Assembly: GCA_050258755.1 (NCBI GenBank)
Contig: JBLMZI010000004.1
Span: 124,001-188,000, forward strand
DNA: 64,000 nucleotides
Direction of reading: 5' to 3'
From: JBLMZI01 sp050258755
GTDB lineage: Bacteria > Bacillota > Syntrophomonadia > Syntrophomonadales > DTU052
The position numbers were made by a program, and so were the translations under genes. The notes below the pieces were generated by a model. The model ran no database searches, was not told where the DNA came from, and was given only the letters and a program-made list of their open reading frames with translations. Positions 10,303-18,857 of this stretch are shown in pieces (the stretch's first letter is position 1; the number at the start of each line of letters is the position of its first letter).

Positions 10303-12939
10303 ATGGACAGGACAGAACAAAAAATACGTCTCTTAGCCAAAAAATACGCGATGACGACCTATGTTCGCATTGCACTCTGCACCGGAATTTTTGGCGTTAT
10401 CTATCTTGCAGCGCTTGCGCTATTAGGAGAACCCATTTATCAAGACCCCGTTCGTGTGATCTCCGTCGTTGGCGCGGCGATTATAGGTGGTCTGATCGTG
10501 GGATTCGTCGCGGTAACAACCAATAAAAAACGGTTTATCCGCCCGATCGGTGTAATGATCAATTTTGTTGAAGCCATCGCCGAGGGCGATCTGACCGTTA
10601 GTCTGGAACACACTAACTTTGGGCCCCTTGATCCTATGAAACGGGCGTTCACCTTCATGGCCCATGGTTTGGTAAATCTGGTATCCATCGTTGTGCATAA
10701 TGTGAACGTATTTGACCAATCAGCCCGCTCAATGACGAGTGAGGCCGAACAGACCGCGATCAGTGCCCATCAAATTGCCCAGGCGATCACTCAGATTGCC
10801 AATGGCAATATGGAACAGGCGATTGCGGTATCGGAAATTGTTAACCAAACGCATAATGCTTCCAGAATCCTGGAGCGGATTGCCGGGGTGATGGAATCCG
10901 CCAAGCAGACCCTGGAGCAGGTCGATTCTATGTCGAAAGACGGCGCTGCTTCCGTGGAGGAACAGCGCCAGCGGATGGAGGCCAACCGGGCAGCCATCGA
11001 CAAGATGACCGAAGCGATTGGCGATCTTGGCATCAAATCAAACGAGATCGGCAAGATCATGCAGGTTATCAGTGATATTGCCGGACAGACCAATCTCCTG
11101 GCTCTCAACGCATCCATTGAGGCCGCCCGTACCGGGGAACAAGGCCGGGGCTTCCAGGTGGTTGCGCAGGAGGTGCGCAAACTTGCCGAAGAGTCCGCGC
11201 GGGCCACTGGCGAAATCGGCGGGCTGATCAGCGAGATTCAGCGGAATATCGAACAGGTGGTTCAGGAGACCAAAACGGCCCGGGCTGCAGTTCGGGACCA
11301 GGAAAACGCGGTCGAAGACAACCGAAAAGCCATTTACCAGGTTGCGGAAAACATCAGCCTGATCAACGACGAAATCGGCAGGGTCGCCGATGCGGTAACC
11401 GGCATTGTCGATACCATCAAGAACCTGAATGTTCAGGTGGAAAGCGCCAGCGCGGTGACCGAAGAAACCTCGGCCGGCGCTGAAGAAGTCTCCTCCCTGG
11501 CACAGGAGCAGGCCCGCTTGATGGATGATCTCAGGGAAAAGGCACAGGATCTGAGCCATCTCGTTGTCGCGATGAAAGAACAAAGCGACAAGTTTACCAT
11601 TGATGCTTCGGCGGTAAGAGGCGAACACGCCGAGGAACGATTCGATCCAGGACTGCTTAAGATCATTGCCCGGGCGTATATGGTAAAGACGGTTCGCTTG
11701 AGCGCAGTCATGGGGTGTATTGTGGTAGGACCGGTTCTGGCCATTGCAGCTGCAGGACGGGTACATGGGATCGTTGATCCGCTGTTCATTATCAGCGGTC
11801 TGATTCTTTCCTTTGTCACAGGCTTTACCACGGGCCTGATTTCCACCAAAGCCAATATTAAGCTCTTCATTTTGCCGACCGGCATTCTGGTTGTCAATGC
11901 GCTGAAGGTGGCCAACGGCGATTTCAGCAATTCCATTGCGGATAACGTAAAAATGGGGAATCTTGAAATCGTAAAGCTTGCTTTCAACGACATGCTGGTC
12001 CACCTCCGCAAATTGGCGGTCGGCCTGCGGGAAAGCAGTGCATTGATTGAAATGACAACCGATACCGCGCTGGATATTTCGCAGACGACCTCGGAAACCG
12101 CCGAACAGGTCGGCATGACCATCAATGAAATCGCGCACGGCGCCACCGACCAGGCCACCAGCCTGCAGGAAACCCTGCTGTTGGTCCGCCAGATGTCCGA
12201 AGCGGTATCGGAAATTGAGTCCAACACGGTGCGGGTCGCTGAGCATACGATCTATACCGGCAACATGGTGGATGACGGTTTGAAGACGGCCGGATACCAG
12301 CGCAAGAAGGTCGAAGAAAACATGGCGGCCGTTTCCCGGATGGTAACCATGGTCGGCGAACTGGAACAGAAATCGAGCGCCATCGGACAGATTATGCGGG
12401 TCATCACCGATATCGCCAGCCAGACCAACCTGTTAGCGTTGAACGCTGCGGTTGAAGCCGCGAGGGCCGGGGAGCAGGGACGCGGGTTTGCTGTGGTTGC
12501 GGACGAAGTGCGCAAGCTGGCGGAAGAAACCGCGGAAGCGGCCGAGAAGATTTATGGTTTAATCGAAGACATTCAAACCGGAACCCACCTTGTGGTCGCT
12601 GAAATGAGTTCGGCCAACGAAGCGCTTCAGTTCCAGACCGAAGCGGTCTATAACAGCGAAAAAATTCTGGAGCAGGTCAGCCAGCACGTTGTCCCGATCA
12701 ATAAGGATGCCCAGGAGGTTGCCGGCCTTTCGAAGAACATCGCGCAGGCAATGGGGAATATCGTTCGGGAAATCGAAACGATCGCCTCCGGAAGCCAACA
12801 GACCGCGGCCGCGTCAGAGGAAGTCCTGGCCTCAAGCGAGGAGCAGGGGCGGTCGGCCGAAAGCGTGAAAGAACAGCTCTCCAAGCTGGCCGCGCAGGGA
12901 AAAGATCTGCAGGAAAAGGCCAACCAGTTTATCGCCTGA
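10303..12939 (+). CDS. Tandem (double-module) methyl-accepting chemotaxis protein, copy 2
   Basis: Paralogue of the preceding gene with the same four-helix, two-signalling-domain plan. Module 1 has helices about 25-75 and tip QTNLLALNASIEAARTGEQG. Module 2 has helices in the middle of the protein and tip QTNLLALNAAVEAARAGEQG. The C-terminus is rich in QQTAAASEEVLASSEEQG, a typical adaptation-region pattern. The frame opens upstream at a TTG (10264), but the ATG at 10303 is preferred: it follows a G-rich stretch and gives 878 residues, matching the 879 of copy 1. A gap of about 160 bp separates the copies, larger than elsewhere in the cluster, so this gene may have its own promoter. A strong terminator follows the stop. 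Confidence 0.9.
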   Translation: MDRTEQKIRLLAKKYAMTTYVRIALCTGIFGVIYLAALALLGEPIYQDPVRVISVVGAAIIGGLIVGFVAVTTNKKRFIRPIGVMINFVEAIAEGDLTVSLEHTNFGPLDPMKRAFTFMAHGLVNLVSIVVHNVNVFDQSARSMTSEAEQTAISAHQIAQAITQIANGNMEQAIAVSEIVNQTHNASRILERIAGVMESAKQTLEQVDSMSKDGAASVEEQRQRMEANRAAIDKMTEAIGDLGIKSNEIGKIMQVISDIAGQTNLLALNASIEAARTGEQGRGFQVVAQEVRKLAEESARATGEIGGLISEIQRNIEQVVQETKTARAAVRDQENAVEDNRKAIYQVAENISLINDEIGRVADAVTGIVDTIKNLNVQVESASAVTEETSAGAEEVSSLAQEQARLMDDLREKAQDLSHLVVAMKEQSDKFTIDASAVRGEHAEERFDPGLLKIIARAYMVKTVRLSAVMGCIVVGPVLAIAAAGRVHGIVDPLFIISGLILSFVTGFTTGLISTKANIKLFILPTGILVVNALKVANGDFSNSIADNVKMGNLEIVKLAFNDMLVHLRKLAVGLRESSALIEMTTDTALDISQTTSETAEQVGMTINEIAHGATDQATSLQETLLLVRQMSEAVSEIESNTVRVAEHTIYTGNMVDDGLKTAGYQRKKVEENMAAVSRMVTMVGELEQKSSAIGQIMRVITDIASQTNLLALNAAVEAARAGEQGRGFAVVADEVRKLAEETAEAAEKIYGLIEDIQTGTHLVVAEMSSANEALQFQTEAVYNSEKILEQVSQHVVPINKDAQEVAGLSKNIAQAMGNIVREIETIASGSQQTAAASEEVLASSEEQGRSAESVKEQLSKLAAQGKDLQEKANQFIA

Positions 12940-12958
12940 TTCACACCGGTCAAAGCAT

Positions 12959-13001
12959 GAAAAAAAGCGGGAGGCTCTTGGAAGAGACCTCCCGCTTTCC
13001 G
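12959..13001. terminator. Bidirectional rho-independent terminator
   Basis: A run of A, then a GC-rich stem (AAGCGGGAGG pairing with CCTCCCGCTT) and a T-containing tail. It lies between two convergent genes, the end of the chemosensory cluster and the Fe-S protein gene, and can serve both strands. Confidence 0.8.
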
Positions 13002-13011
13002 TATGGGATAA

Positions 13012-14283
13012 CTAGTTGCCCAGCGCCTGATTGAGCAGTTCAACCGGGTGTTTGACCTCAATGCTCATCTCGCGGCGGCTGACCCCATGTTTCAACTGCA
13101 TTGTGCAGCTCGGGCAGCAGGTAGCGATGACCGAAGCATTCGTCTTTTCCACATTGTCCATCTTTTTGTCGAGAATCTTCATGGACAGATCATAATGGGT
13201 CAGGGCAAAGGTTCCGGAACCGCCGCAGCAGCGGTCGGATTCCGCCATTTCAACCAGTTTGACGCCTGGAATCATTTGCAGCAGTTCACGCGGCTGGGTC
13301 CGAATGTTCTGCGCTTTGGCCAGGTGACACGGGTCGTGATAGGTCACGGTGATTTCCGGCCGTCCCTTCAACTCCGTGGAAGCCGCCAGCAGTTCCAGCA
13401 GCAGGACATTGAGATCCTTCAGCTTGCTGGTGAATTTGTGAATCGCTTCCGCATGGGAATCGCCCAGCAGCAGTTTGAACCGGTGTTCAGAGAGCGCCGA
13501 CGAGCACGAAGCACAGTCGGTCACAATGCAGTCGACGTCCAGCGCGTTGAAGACCTGCAGGTTGTGCGCCGCCAGTTCGCGGGCGGTTTCCATTTTTCCG
13601 TTCGCGATGTGCGGCAGCCCACAGCATTTCATATCAGGCGGCACGATCACTTCACAGCCCAGCGAGGTTAAGGCCTGAACCGTTGCAATACCTACAGAAG
13701 GGCTGAACAGGTCAGTACCGCAGCCCAGGAAATAAGCGACTTTCATTTTCCGCTGGCCTTTGGCCGGATTGACGGCGGAGATCACGCCGCGGGCCGGTTT
13801 GGCAGGCAATTCGCCCATAATTCGTTCCGCCTTTGGCAGGTCGCCCGGCAGCAGTTTGGTGAGGCCCAAACCTCGGCCCAGCTTGCGCATACCGGTTTTG
13901 TCCGCCGCCCAAATGAAGAAGCGGCCGGTCCGCATCAGCGCAGGGCGGGTCCAGAAGCCATCAAATACAGCGTTCTTGGCCAGAGATGGATTGTTTTCCG
14001 TAATGTACGAACGGCACGCCTCGTTCAGTTCGTGAATATCAATGCCGGATGGGCAGTTGATCGTACACGTTTCGCACAGCAGGCAGTTGCCGAGCTTTTC
14101 ATAGACTTTCATCGACGGAGCGACTTCTCCGTCGCGAAGCATCTGGGTCATGAAGACATGGCCGCGCGGAGCGGCGGTTTCATTCCGGATTTCTGCAAAG
14201 ACCGGGCACACCGAGCGGCAGAGGCCGCACCGGACGCATTTCCGCACCTGGTCCCGCACCGGGGGGATTTCTTTCAGGTTCAC
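13012..14283 (-). CDS. glcF: (Fe-S)-binding protein, GlcF / hydroxyacid dehydrogenase subunit type
   Basis: Electron-transfer partner of the FAD subunit encoded just upstream; 423 residues. The N-terminus has two 4Fe-4S ferredoxin motifs (CVRCGLCRSVCPVF near 16-29 and CLLCETCTINCPSG near 68). The C-terminal half has two cysteine-rich CCG domains (GCEVIVPPDMKCCGLPH and CHLAK through DRCCGGSGTFALTH). This is the layout of glycolate oxidase GlcF and of related D-lactate dehydrogenase Fe-S subunits, which pass electrons from the flavoprotein towards quinones or other carriers. The gap to the FAD subunit gene is 12 bp, so the two form an operon. The exact hydroxyacid cannot be fixed from sequence; the nearby racemase favours lactate. 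Confidence 0.9.
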   Translation of the reverse strand: MNLKEIPPVRDQVRKCVRCGLCRSVCPVFAEIRNETAAPRGHVFMTQMLRDGEVAPSMKVYEKLGNCLLCETCTINCPSGIDIHELNEACRSYITENNPSLAKNAVFDGFWTRPALMRTGRFFIWAADKTGMRKLGRGLGLTKLLPGDLPKAERIMGELPAKPARGVISAVNPAKGQRKMKVAYFLGCGTDLFSPSVGIATVQALTSLGCEVIVPPDMKCCGLPHIANGKMETARELAAHNLQVFNALDVDCIVTDCASCSSALSEHRFKLLLGDSHAEAIHKFTSKLKDLNVLLLELLAASTELKGRPEITVTYHDPCHLAKAQNIRTQPRELLQMIPGVKLVEMAESDRCCGGSGTFALTHYDLSMKILDKKMDNVEKTNASVIATCCPSCTMQLKHGVSRREMSIEVKHPVELLNQALGN

Positions 14284-14295
14284 AGAAACACCTCC

Positions 14296-15696
14296 TTAGA
14301 ACAACTTGCCCGGGTTCATAATCCCATTGGGGTCGAGCGCTTTCTTAACAGCTTCCATTACATCCACGGCGGCGCCGTGTTCCATCCGGGCATACGGGCG
14401 ACGGACCGCTCCGACACCGTGTTCACCGGTGGTCGTGCCCTGCAGTTCAACCGCCAGCAGGTGAATCTCGTGGACCAGCGCCAGCACCTTTTCGACTTCG
14501 GCTTTGTTTTCCGGGTCAATCACTGGCGCGGTATGGACATTGCCATCGCCGATATGACCATAGTTCACGACCGGGATTCCGTGCTTGGCGCCAAGCGCGC
14601 GAATCTTGCGGAGGGTTTCCGCGACCCGGGAAAGGGGAACCGCAATATCTTCGCCCGCGAAAATCCGGCTGCCATCTTCACGAACCCTTGCGGCGGCGGT
14701 AGCTGTAACGCTGCGGCCTTCCCACAGGGCTGCCATGCGGGCCGGTTCTGTGGCCCATTCGGTCTTGCTGGCCCGTTTGCCCGCAATTTCCGCGATTGTG
14801 GTGCCTTCGTATTCCACACTGGCCGGGTTGCCATCGACTTCAAACAGCAGAATCGCTTCGGCACTGGGCAGATTGATATGCGGTTTGAATTGGTTAACCG
14901 CGTTAATCGCCGATGAATCGAGAATTTCAATGCCCGAGGGCAGAATGCCGGATTGATAAACATCCAGAACGGTTGCAGGCGCGTCGTCAAGATTTTGGAA
15001 CACAGCCATTACGATGCCGCGCGCCTTTGGTTTCGGCCAGCAGCGCAGGCGAACCCGGGTGATGACCCCTAAAACGCCTTCGGAGCCAACGAACATTTTG
15101 GTCAGATTCAGACCGGAAACATTTTTTATCGCTTTGGACTGCATACCGCCGGTGGTAATGACCCGGCCGTCGGCAAGAACGACTTCCAGCCCGAGAATGT
15201 ATTGTTCCGTACACCCGTATTTCACAGCCCGAAGACCGCTGGCATTGTTCGCAACCATGCCGCCAATGGTGCACATCTTGCTGCTGCCGGGGTCCGGCGG
15301 GAAAGTCAGATTATACTGGGAAAGATGCTCGTTCAGCTTGGCGTGCACCACGCCGGGCCGGACGATGCATTGCATGTTGGCCATATCCACTTCCACAATC
15401 TCGTCCCAGGAAGACAAATCGAGCACAATCCCCGCCGACAGGGGAGCGCTGCCCCCGGTTTCACCGGTGCCGGCACCGCGGGGCGTGACCGGGATTTTGT
15501 TTTCATTGGCAAACCGCATGACCGCCTGCACATCTTCAGTCGACTTCGGAAGCACGACGGCATCCGGGATGGCTCGTTCCATTCGGGTCAGAAACGAACT
15601 ATCGTACGAATAGTACATCAGATCGAGATCGTCAATGAGAACTTTGTCGCTTCCAAGCAGTTTGACCAGGTTTTCGCGAATCTTGGCTTTTTCCAT
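14296..15696 (-). CDS. glcD: FAD-linked oxidase, GlcD / D-lactate dehydrogenase family
   Basis: Flavoprotein that oxidises a 2-hydroxyacid (glycolate or D-lactate); about 466 residues. The N-terminal FAD-binding domain shows VVLPKSTEDVQAVMRFAN, the P-loop-like TPRGAGTGETGGSAPL and PDPGSSKMCTIGGMVANNAS. The C-terminal FAD-oxidase domain contains VNYGHIGDGNVHTAPVID and TTGEHGVGAVRRPY, both typical of GlcD/DLD. A longer frame begins at 15780, but the ATG at 15696 is chosen: it follows GAGGGAGG by four bases and starts MEKAKIRENL, while the upstream part has no family similarity. It is co-transcribed with the Fe-S subunit and divergent from the lactate racemase gene. Confidence 0.9.
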   Translation of the reverse strand: MEKAKIRENLVKLLGSDKVLIDDLDLMYYSYDSSFLTRMERAIPDAVVLPKSTEDVQAVMRFANENKIPVTPRGAGTGETGGSAPLSAGIVLDLSSWDEIVEVDMANMQCIVRPGVVHAKLNEHLSQYNLTFPPDPGSSKMCTIGGMVANNASGLRAVKYGCTEQYILGLEVVLADGRVITTGGMQSKAIKNVSGLNLTKMFVGSEGVLGVITRVRLRCWPKPKARGIVMAVFQNLDDAPATVLDVYQSGILPSGIEILDSSAINAVNQFKPHINLPSAEAILLFEVDGNPASVEYEGTTIAEIAGKRASKTEWATEPARMAALWEGRSVTATAAARVREDGSRIFAGEDIAVPLSRVAETLRKIRALGAKHGIPVVNYGHIGDGNVHTAPVIDPENKAEVEKVLALVHEIHLLAVELQGTTTGEHGVGAVRRPYARMEHGAAVDVMEAVKKALDPNGIMNPGKLF

Positions 15697-15952
15697 ACTT
15701 CCTCCCTCATCCCAAACGCGGTATACGCGGATTATTACGGCTGTGCGATTGTGCACAAACCTGTGATGCAAATGACCCACAGAAAGTATATCATTTTCTT
15801 CTCAGAGAGCGGTAGCGTTTCCGCCCAGCGGGACTTTTTCTGAAAAGCCAGTTATAATGGTGTTTATGCAGGATGCATTGCAAAAAATACTTTGAAATTT
15901 AAAGAGAATTTAATAATGGATTTAGCGGTCGATTGGTATTCGAAACCAACCG

Positions 15953-15979
15953 TTTGCTATAATAATTGAGAAAAGAGGG
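15953..15979 (+). promoter_or_regulatory. Extended -10 promoter and short leader of the lactate racemase gene
   Basis: TGC-TATAAT (TATAAT at 15958-15963) is a consensus extended -10 element. A weak -35 (TTGGTA) lies 19 bases upstream. The AGAGGG ribosome site at 15974-15979 follows directly, giving a leader of only about 15 bases. Confidence 0.55.
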
Positions 15980-15985
15980 ATGAAC

Positions 15986-17245
15986 ATGGATTTTACATGG
16001 AAATATGGCAAAGAGAAAGTTTCTTTCTCCGTGCCTGACGCTGCGGTTGACGCGGTTTTAAAACGAAATGAATCCGCATCGCCGGCGAGCGAAACTGAAA
16101 TTATTTCCCGGGCGTTTCAGAACCCGATTGGATCACCCCGGCTGGTCGAAATCGCGCGAAATACAAAACCAAAACGGGTGGTCATCGTGATCAACGATAT
16201 CACCCGGCCCACGCCATACAATCTGCTGCTGCCAGCCATCCTCGGCGAACTGCATGAAGCCGGGGTTACTCCTGAACAAATCACGCTGCTGATCGCAACC
16301 GGCATTCACCGGCCGCAGACCAAAGAGGAAAACCAGCAGCTTTACGGCTCGGACATTGAAGAAAAGTACACGATTCTGAATCACGATCCCGATGGGGACT
16401 GCGTGACCATCGGCACCCTTCCAGGCGGCGGTGAGCTCGCGGTCAACCGGCTGGCGGTGGAAGCCGATCTCCTCATCACCACGGGATTGGTCGGCCTTCA
16501 TTACTTTGCCGGCTATTCTGGCGGGCGCAAGTCGATTGTTCCTGGTATCGCTTCACGCGGCACGATTACCGCCAGCCATGCCATGATGTCAGATCCGAGA
16601 GCCTGCCAGGGCAATATCACCGACAATCCGGTCCACGAGACCATTCTTGCAGCCGCCAGGACCACTGGCGTCGACTTTATTGCGAACATTGTCACCGACG
16701 AAAAGAAACAGATCGTCGCAGCGGCGGCGGGCGCCCTGGAAGAGGCGTGGCTGGCGGCCGTGAATATCTGCCGGGAACTCAGCGTGGTCCCGCTCAAACA
16801 GCCTGCGGATCTGGTGATTGCCGGATGCGGCGGCTTCCCGAAAGACATCAACCTGTATCAGGCCCAAAAGGCCCTGGACGCTGCCGCGCCGGCCTGCCGT
16901 GAAGGCGGGATTATTCTTCTGGCGGCGGCCTGTCCGGAAGGCCTGGGCGAGGATACCTTTGAAGACTGGGTGATGGCGGCTAAAACGACACAGGACATTC
17001 GGGATCGTTTCGACACGGCGTTCGAACTCGGCGGTCATAAAGCCTATGCCATTGTCAAAGTGGTCGAAGCCAAGCGGGTCTGGCTTTACAGCCAGATGAA
17101 CGAAAAACTGGTTCGGCATTGCTTTATGACGCCTGTAAACGACCTGCAGGCCGCCATTGACCAGGCGCTGAAAGAGCTCGGTCCGGCCGCCCGCGCGGTC
17201 ATCATGCCGGAAGCGGCGGCGATTGCGGTTCAACTTCAGAAATAA
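15986..17245 (+). CDS. larA: LarA-type nickel-dependent lactate racemase family protein
   Basis: Predicted racemase interconverting L- and D-lactate (or another 2-hydroxyacid), about 419 residues, close to the usual size of LarA. Family landmarks are INDITRPTPYN, LLIATGIHRP (first catalytic-region His) and LHYFAGYSGGRKSIVPG followed by ITASHAMM, matching the His, Lys and His that act on substrate and the nickel-pincer cofactor in characterised LarA. The ATG at 15980 lies inside the ribosome site, so the ATG at 15986 six bases downstream is preferred. No larB, larC or larE cofactor genes are in the window. The divergent glcD-glcF pair suggests L-lactate is racemised and then oxidised as the D form; that link is inference. 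Confidence 0.85.
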   Translation: MDFTWKYGKEKVSFSVPDAAVDAVLKRNESASPASETEIISRAFQNPIGSPRLVEIARNTKPKRVVIVINDITRPTPYNLLLPAILGELHEAGVTPEQITLLIATGIHRPQTKEENQQLYGSDIEEKYTILNHDPDGDCVTIGTLPGGGELAVNRLAVEADLLITTGLVGLHYFAGYSGGRKSIVPGIASRGTITASHAMMSDPRACQGNITDNPVHETILAAARTTGVDFIANIVTDEKKQIVAAAAGALEEAWLAAVNICRELSVVPLKQPADLVIAGCGGFPKDINLYQAQKALDAAAPACREGGIILLAAACPEGLGEDTFEDWVMAAKTTQDIRDRFDTAFELGGHKAYAIVKVVEAKRVWLYSQMNEKLVRHCFMTPVNDLQAAIDQALKELGPAARAVIMPEAAAIAVQLQK

Positions 17246-17301
17246 ATCCTGGTTAACCGCGTACAATCAAGAAAGATTCGAGAACAGGGGATAAACTTTT
17301 C

Positions 17302-18213
17302 ATGAGCCTTGAGGCAATGCTCCCATCCGGAAGGGTGAAGCGCTTGGAACCAATGGCCCGTCATACCAGCTTTCGGATCGGCGGTCCGGCGGACTATTTT
17401 GTAACCCCGACCACACCCGAAGAAATACAGATCGTCCTGCAGTGGGCCCGGCAGCGGTCGCTGCCCTGGCTGGTCATCGGCGGCGGCAGCAATCTGTTGG
17501 TCCGTGACGGCGGCATCCGGGGCGTGGTCATACACCTGGGCAGTCAGATGAAATCGGTTCGCCTGGAGGACAGCAGCCGGCTGCGCGCCCAGGCTGGAAT
17601 CCGGCTGTCAGAATTGGCGAAAACCGCATTGCAGCATAACCTCACCGGGCTTGAATTCGCCGAGGGCATTCCCGGGACGCTCGGCGGCGGGGTCTTTATG
17701 AACGCCGGGGCATATGGCGGTGAAATCGGACCGCTTCTCGTCAATCTGGTGATCCTGACCCCTGACGGCGAAGTTGTTGAACAGCCAGCCAGCGGATTTC
17801 AGTTTGGCTACCGGTCCAGCTCGTTTCAGGATAACGGCTGTCTGGTGCTCGAAGCGACACTCCAACTGGAGCCTGGTGATCCAGCGCAAATCCGGGAACG
17901 GATGCGCGGTTACGGGCAAAGCCGCAAAGAAAAGCAGCCGCTCGAATACCCATCGGCGGGCAGTACTTTTCGGAGACCGCAGGGCCGGTTTGTCGGACCA
18001 ATGATTGAAGAACTGGGGCTCAAGGGGCTGCGTGTCGGCGATGCGGAGGTATCTGTCAAACATGCCGGCTTTATCGTCAACCGCGGCCATGCGACCGCCT
18101 GTGACGTATTAGAACTGATCAAAACGGTGCAGGATCGGGTGAGAGCGGCTTATGGTGTGGAACTGCATCCGGAGTACCGTATTGTCGGGGAAAACCAAGT
18201 CAACGAAGCATAA
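17302..18213 (+). CDS. murB: UDP-N-acetylenolpyruvoylglucosamine reductase
   Basis: Cytoplasmic flavoenzyme reducing UDP-GlcNAc-enolpyruvate to UDP-MurNAc with NADPH, an essential step of peptidoglycan synthesis; 303 residues. The FAD-binding domain shows HTSFRIGGPADYF, GGGSNLLVRDGGIRGVVIHL and GIPGTLGGGVFMNAGAYGGE. The substrate domain shows FGYRSSSFQ, the SAGSTFRRP motif with the catalytic serine, and GFIVNRGHATACDVL, typical of the shorter (type II) MurB. The gene is 17 bp upstream of the DedA gene and likely co-transcribed with it. Nothing is unusual about its length or motifs. Confidence 0.96.
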   Translation: MSLEAMLPSGRVKRLEPMARHTSFRIGGPADYFVTPTTPEEIQIVLQWARQRSLPWLVIGGGSNLLVRDGGIRGVVIHLGSQMKSVRLEDSSRLRAQAGIRLSELAKTALQHNLTGLEFAEGIPGTLGGGVFMNAGAYGGEIGPLLVNLVILTPDGEVVEQPASGFQFGYRSSSFQDNGCLVLEATLQLEPGDPAQIRERMRGYGQSRKEKQPLEYPSAGSTFRRPQGRFVGPMIEELGLKGLRVGDAEVSVKHAGFIVNRGHATACDVLELIKTVQDRVRAAYGVELHPEYRIVGENQVNEA

Positions 18214-18230
18214 AGGAGTCCAAGCCGTTT

Positions 18231-18857
18231 ATGAACTTTCTGGAATGGATCTATCAGTTTGCCACCCAAACCATCGAACAGCTCGGGTACTGGGGCTTAG
18301 TCATCGGAATGGCCTTAGAAAGCGCCTGCATGCCTGTCCCGTCGGAAATCGTGCTCCCATTTGGCGGTTATATGGTTTCCCAGGGCGTTCTATCTTTCTG
18401 GCCCGCGGTTGCCGCCGGCGTTGGCGGCGGTCTGCTTGGATCTACCGCTGCGTACGGGGTCGGACGTTATGGCGGCCGGCCATTCATTTTGAAATATGGC
18501 CGCTACTTTTTTGTATCGCCCAAAGATCTGCACCGAGCGGACAAGCTGTTTGAACGGTTTGGCACCCGGATCGTTTTCTGGGCCCGGTTAATGCCGGTGG
18601 TTAGAACATTTATCTCACTGCCTGCCGGGATCGCCGACATGTCTTTCCGCCGGTTCGTCGGCTACACCATCGCCGGCTCCTTGCCGTGGACCATATTGTT
18701 TGTCTACCTTGGTGTGGTTCTGGGCAAGAACTGGGCTGCTGTCCGGCAGAATTTCGAACGATTTGATGCCATTCTAGCGGCGATCCTGATTCTGGGTGTG
18801 GTGTATTGGGTCGTGACCAAATGGATCAAACGCCGGCAGGGCAAAGAAGACGAATGA
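18231..18857 (+). CDS. DedA family (SNARE-associated/VTT domain) membrane protein
   Basis: Integral membrane protein of 208 residues from the DedA superfamily; some members act as undecaprenyl-phosphate or phospholipid flippases or affect proton balance. Family features are the early LESACMPVPSEIVLPFGGY segment, glycine-rich membrane stretches (AAGVGGGLLGSTAAYGVGRYGG), the ERFGTRIVFWARLMPVVRTFISLPAGIADM motif split over two stretches, and a final helix before a basic tail. It starts 17 bp after murB with an AAAGGAG site. Its stop overlaps the ATG of the radical SAM gene by 4 bases. A role in lipid-carrier recycling would fit the murB neighbour but is inference. Confidence 0.92.
   Translation: MNFLEWIYQFATQTIEQLGYWGLVIGMALESACMPVPSEIVLPFGGYMVSQGVLSFWPAVAAGVGGGLLGSTAAYGVGRYGGRPFILKYGRYFFVSPKDLHRADKLFERFGTRIVFWARLMPVVRTFISLPAGIADMSFRRFVGYTIAGSLPWTILFVYLGVVLGKNWAAVRQNFERFDAILAAILILGVVYWVVTKWIKRRQGKEDE

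Noticed and set aside
11038..12246. A 402-codon minus-strand open frame
   Set aside because: It lies wholly inside the second tandem receptor gene. The plus-strand reading shows strong MCP motifs, and the antisense reading is low-complexity and rich in His and Gln.
14032..14916. A 294-codon plus-strand open frame
   Set aside because: It is antisense to the glcD and glcF genes, has no ribosome site, and its translation resembles no family.
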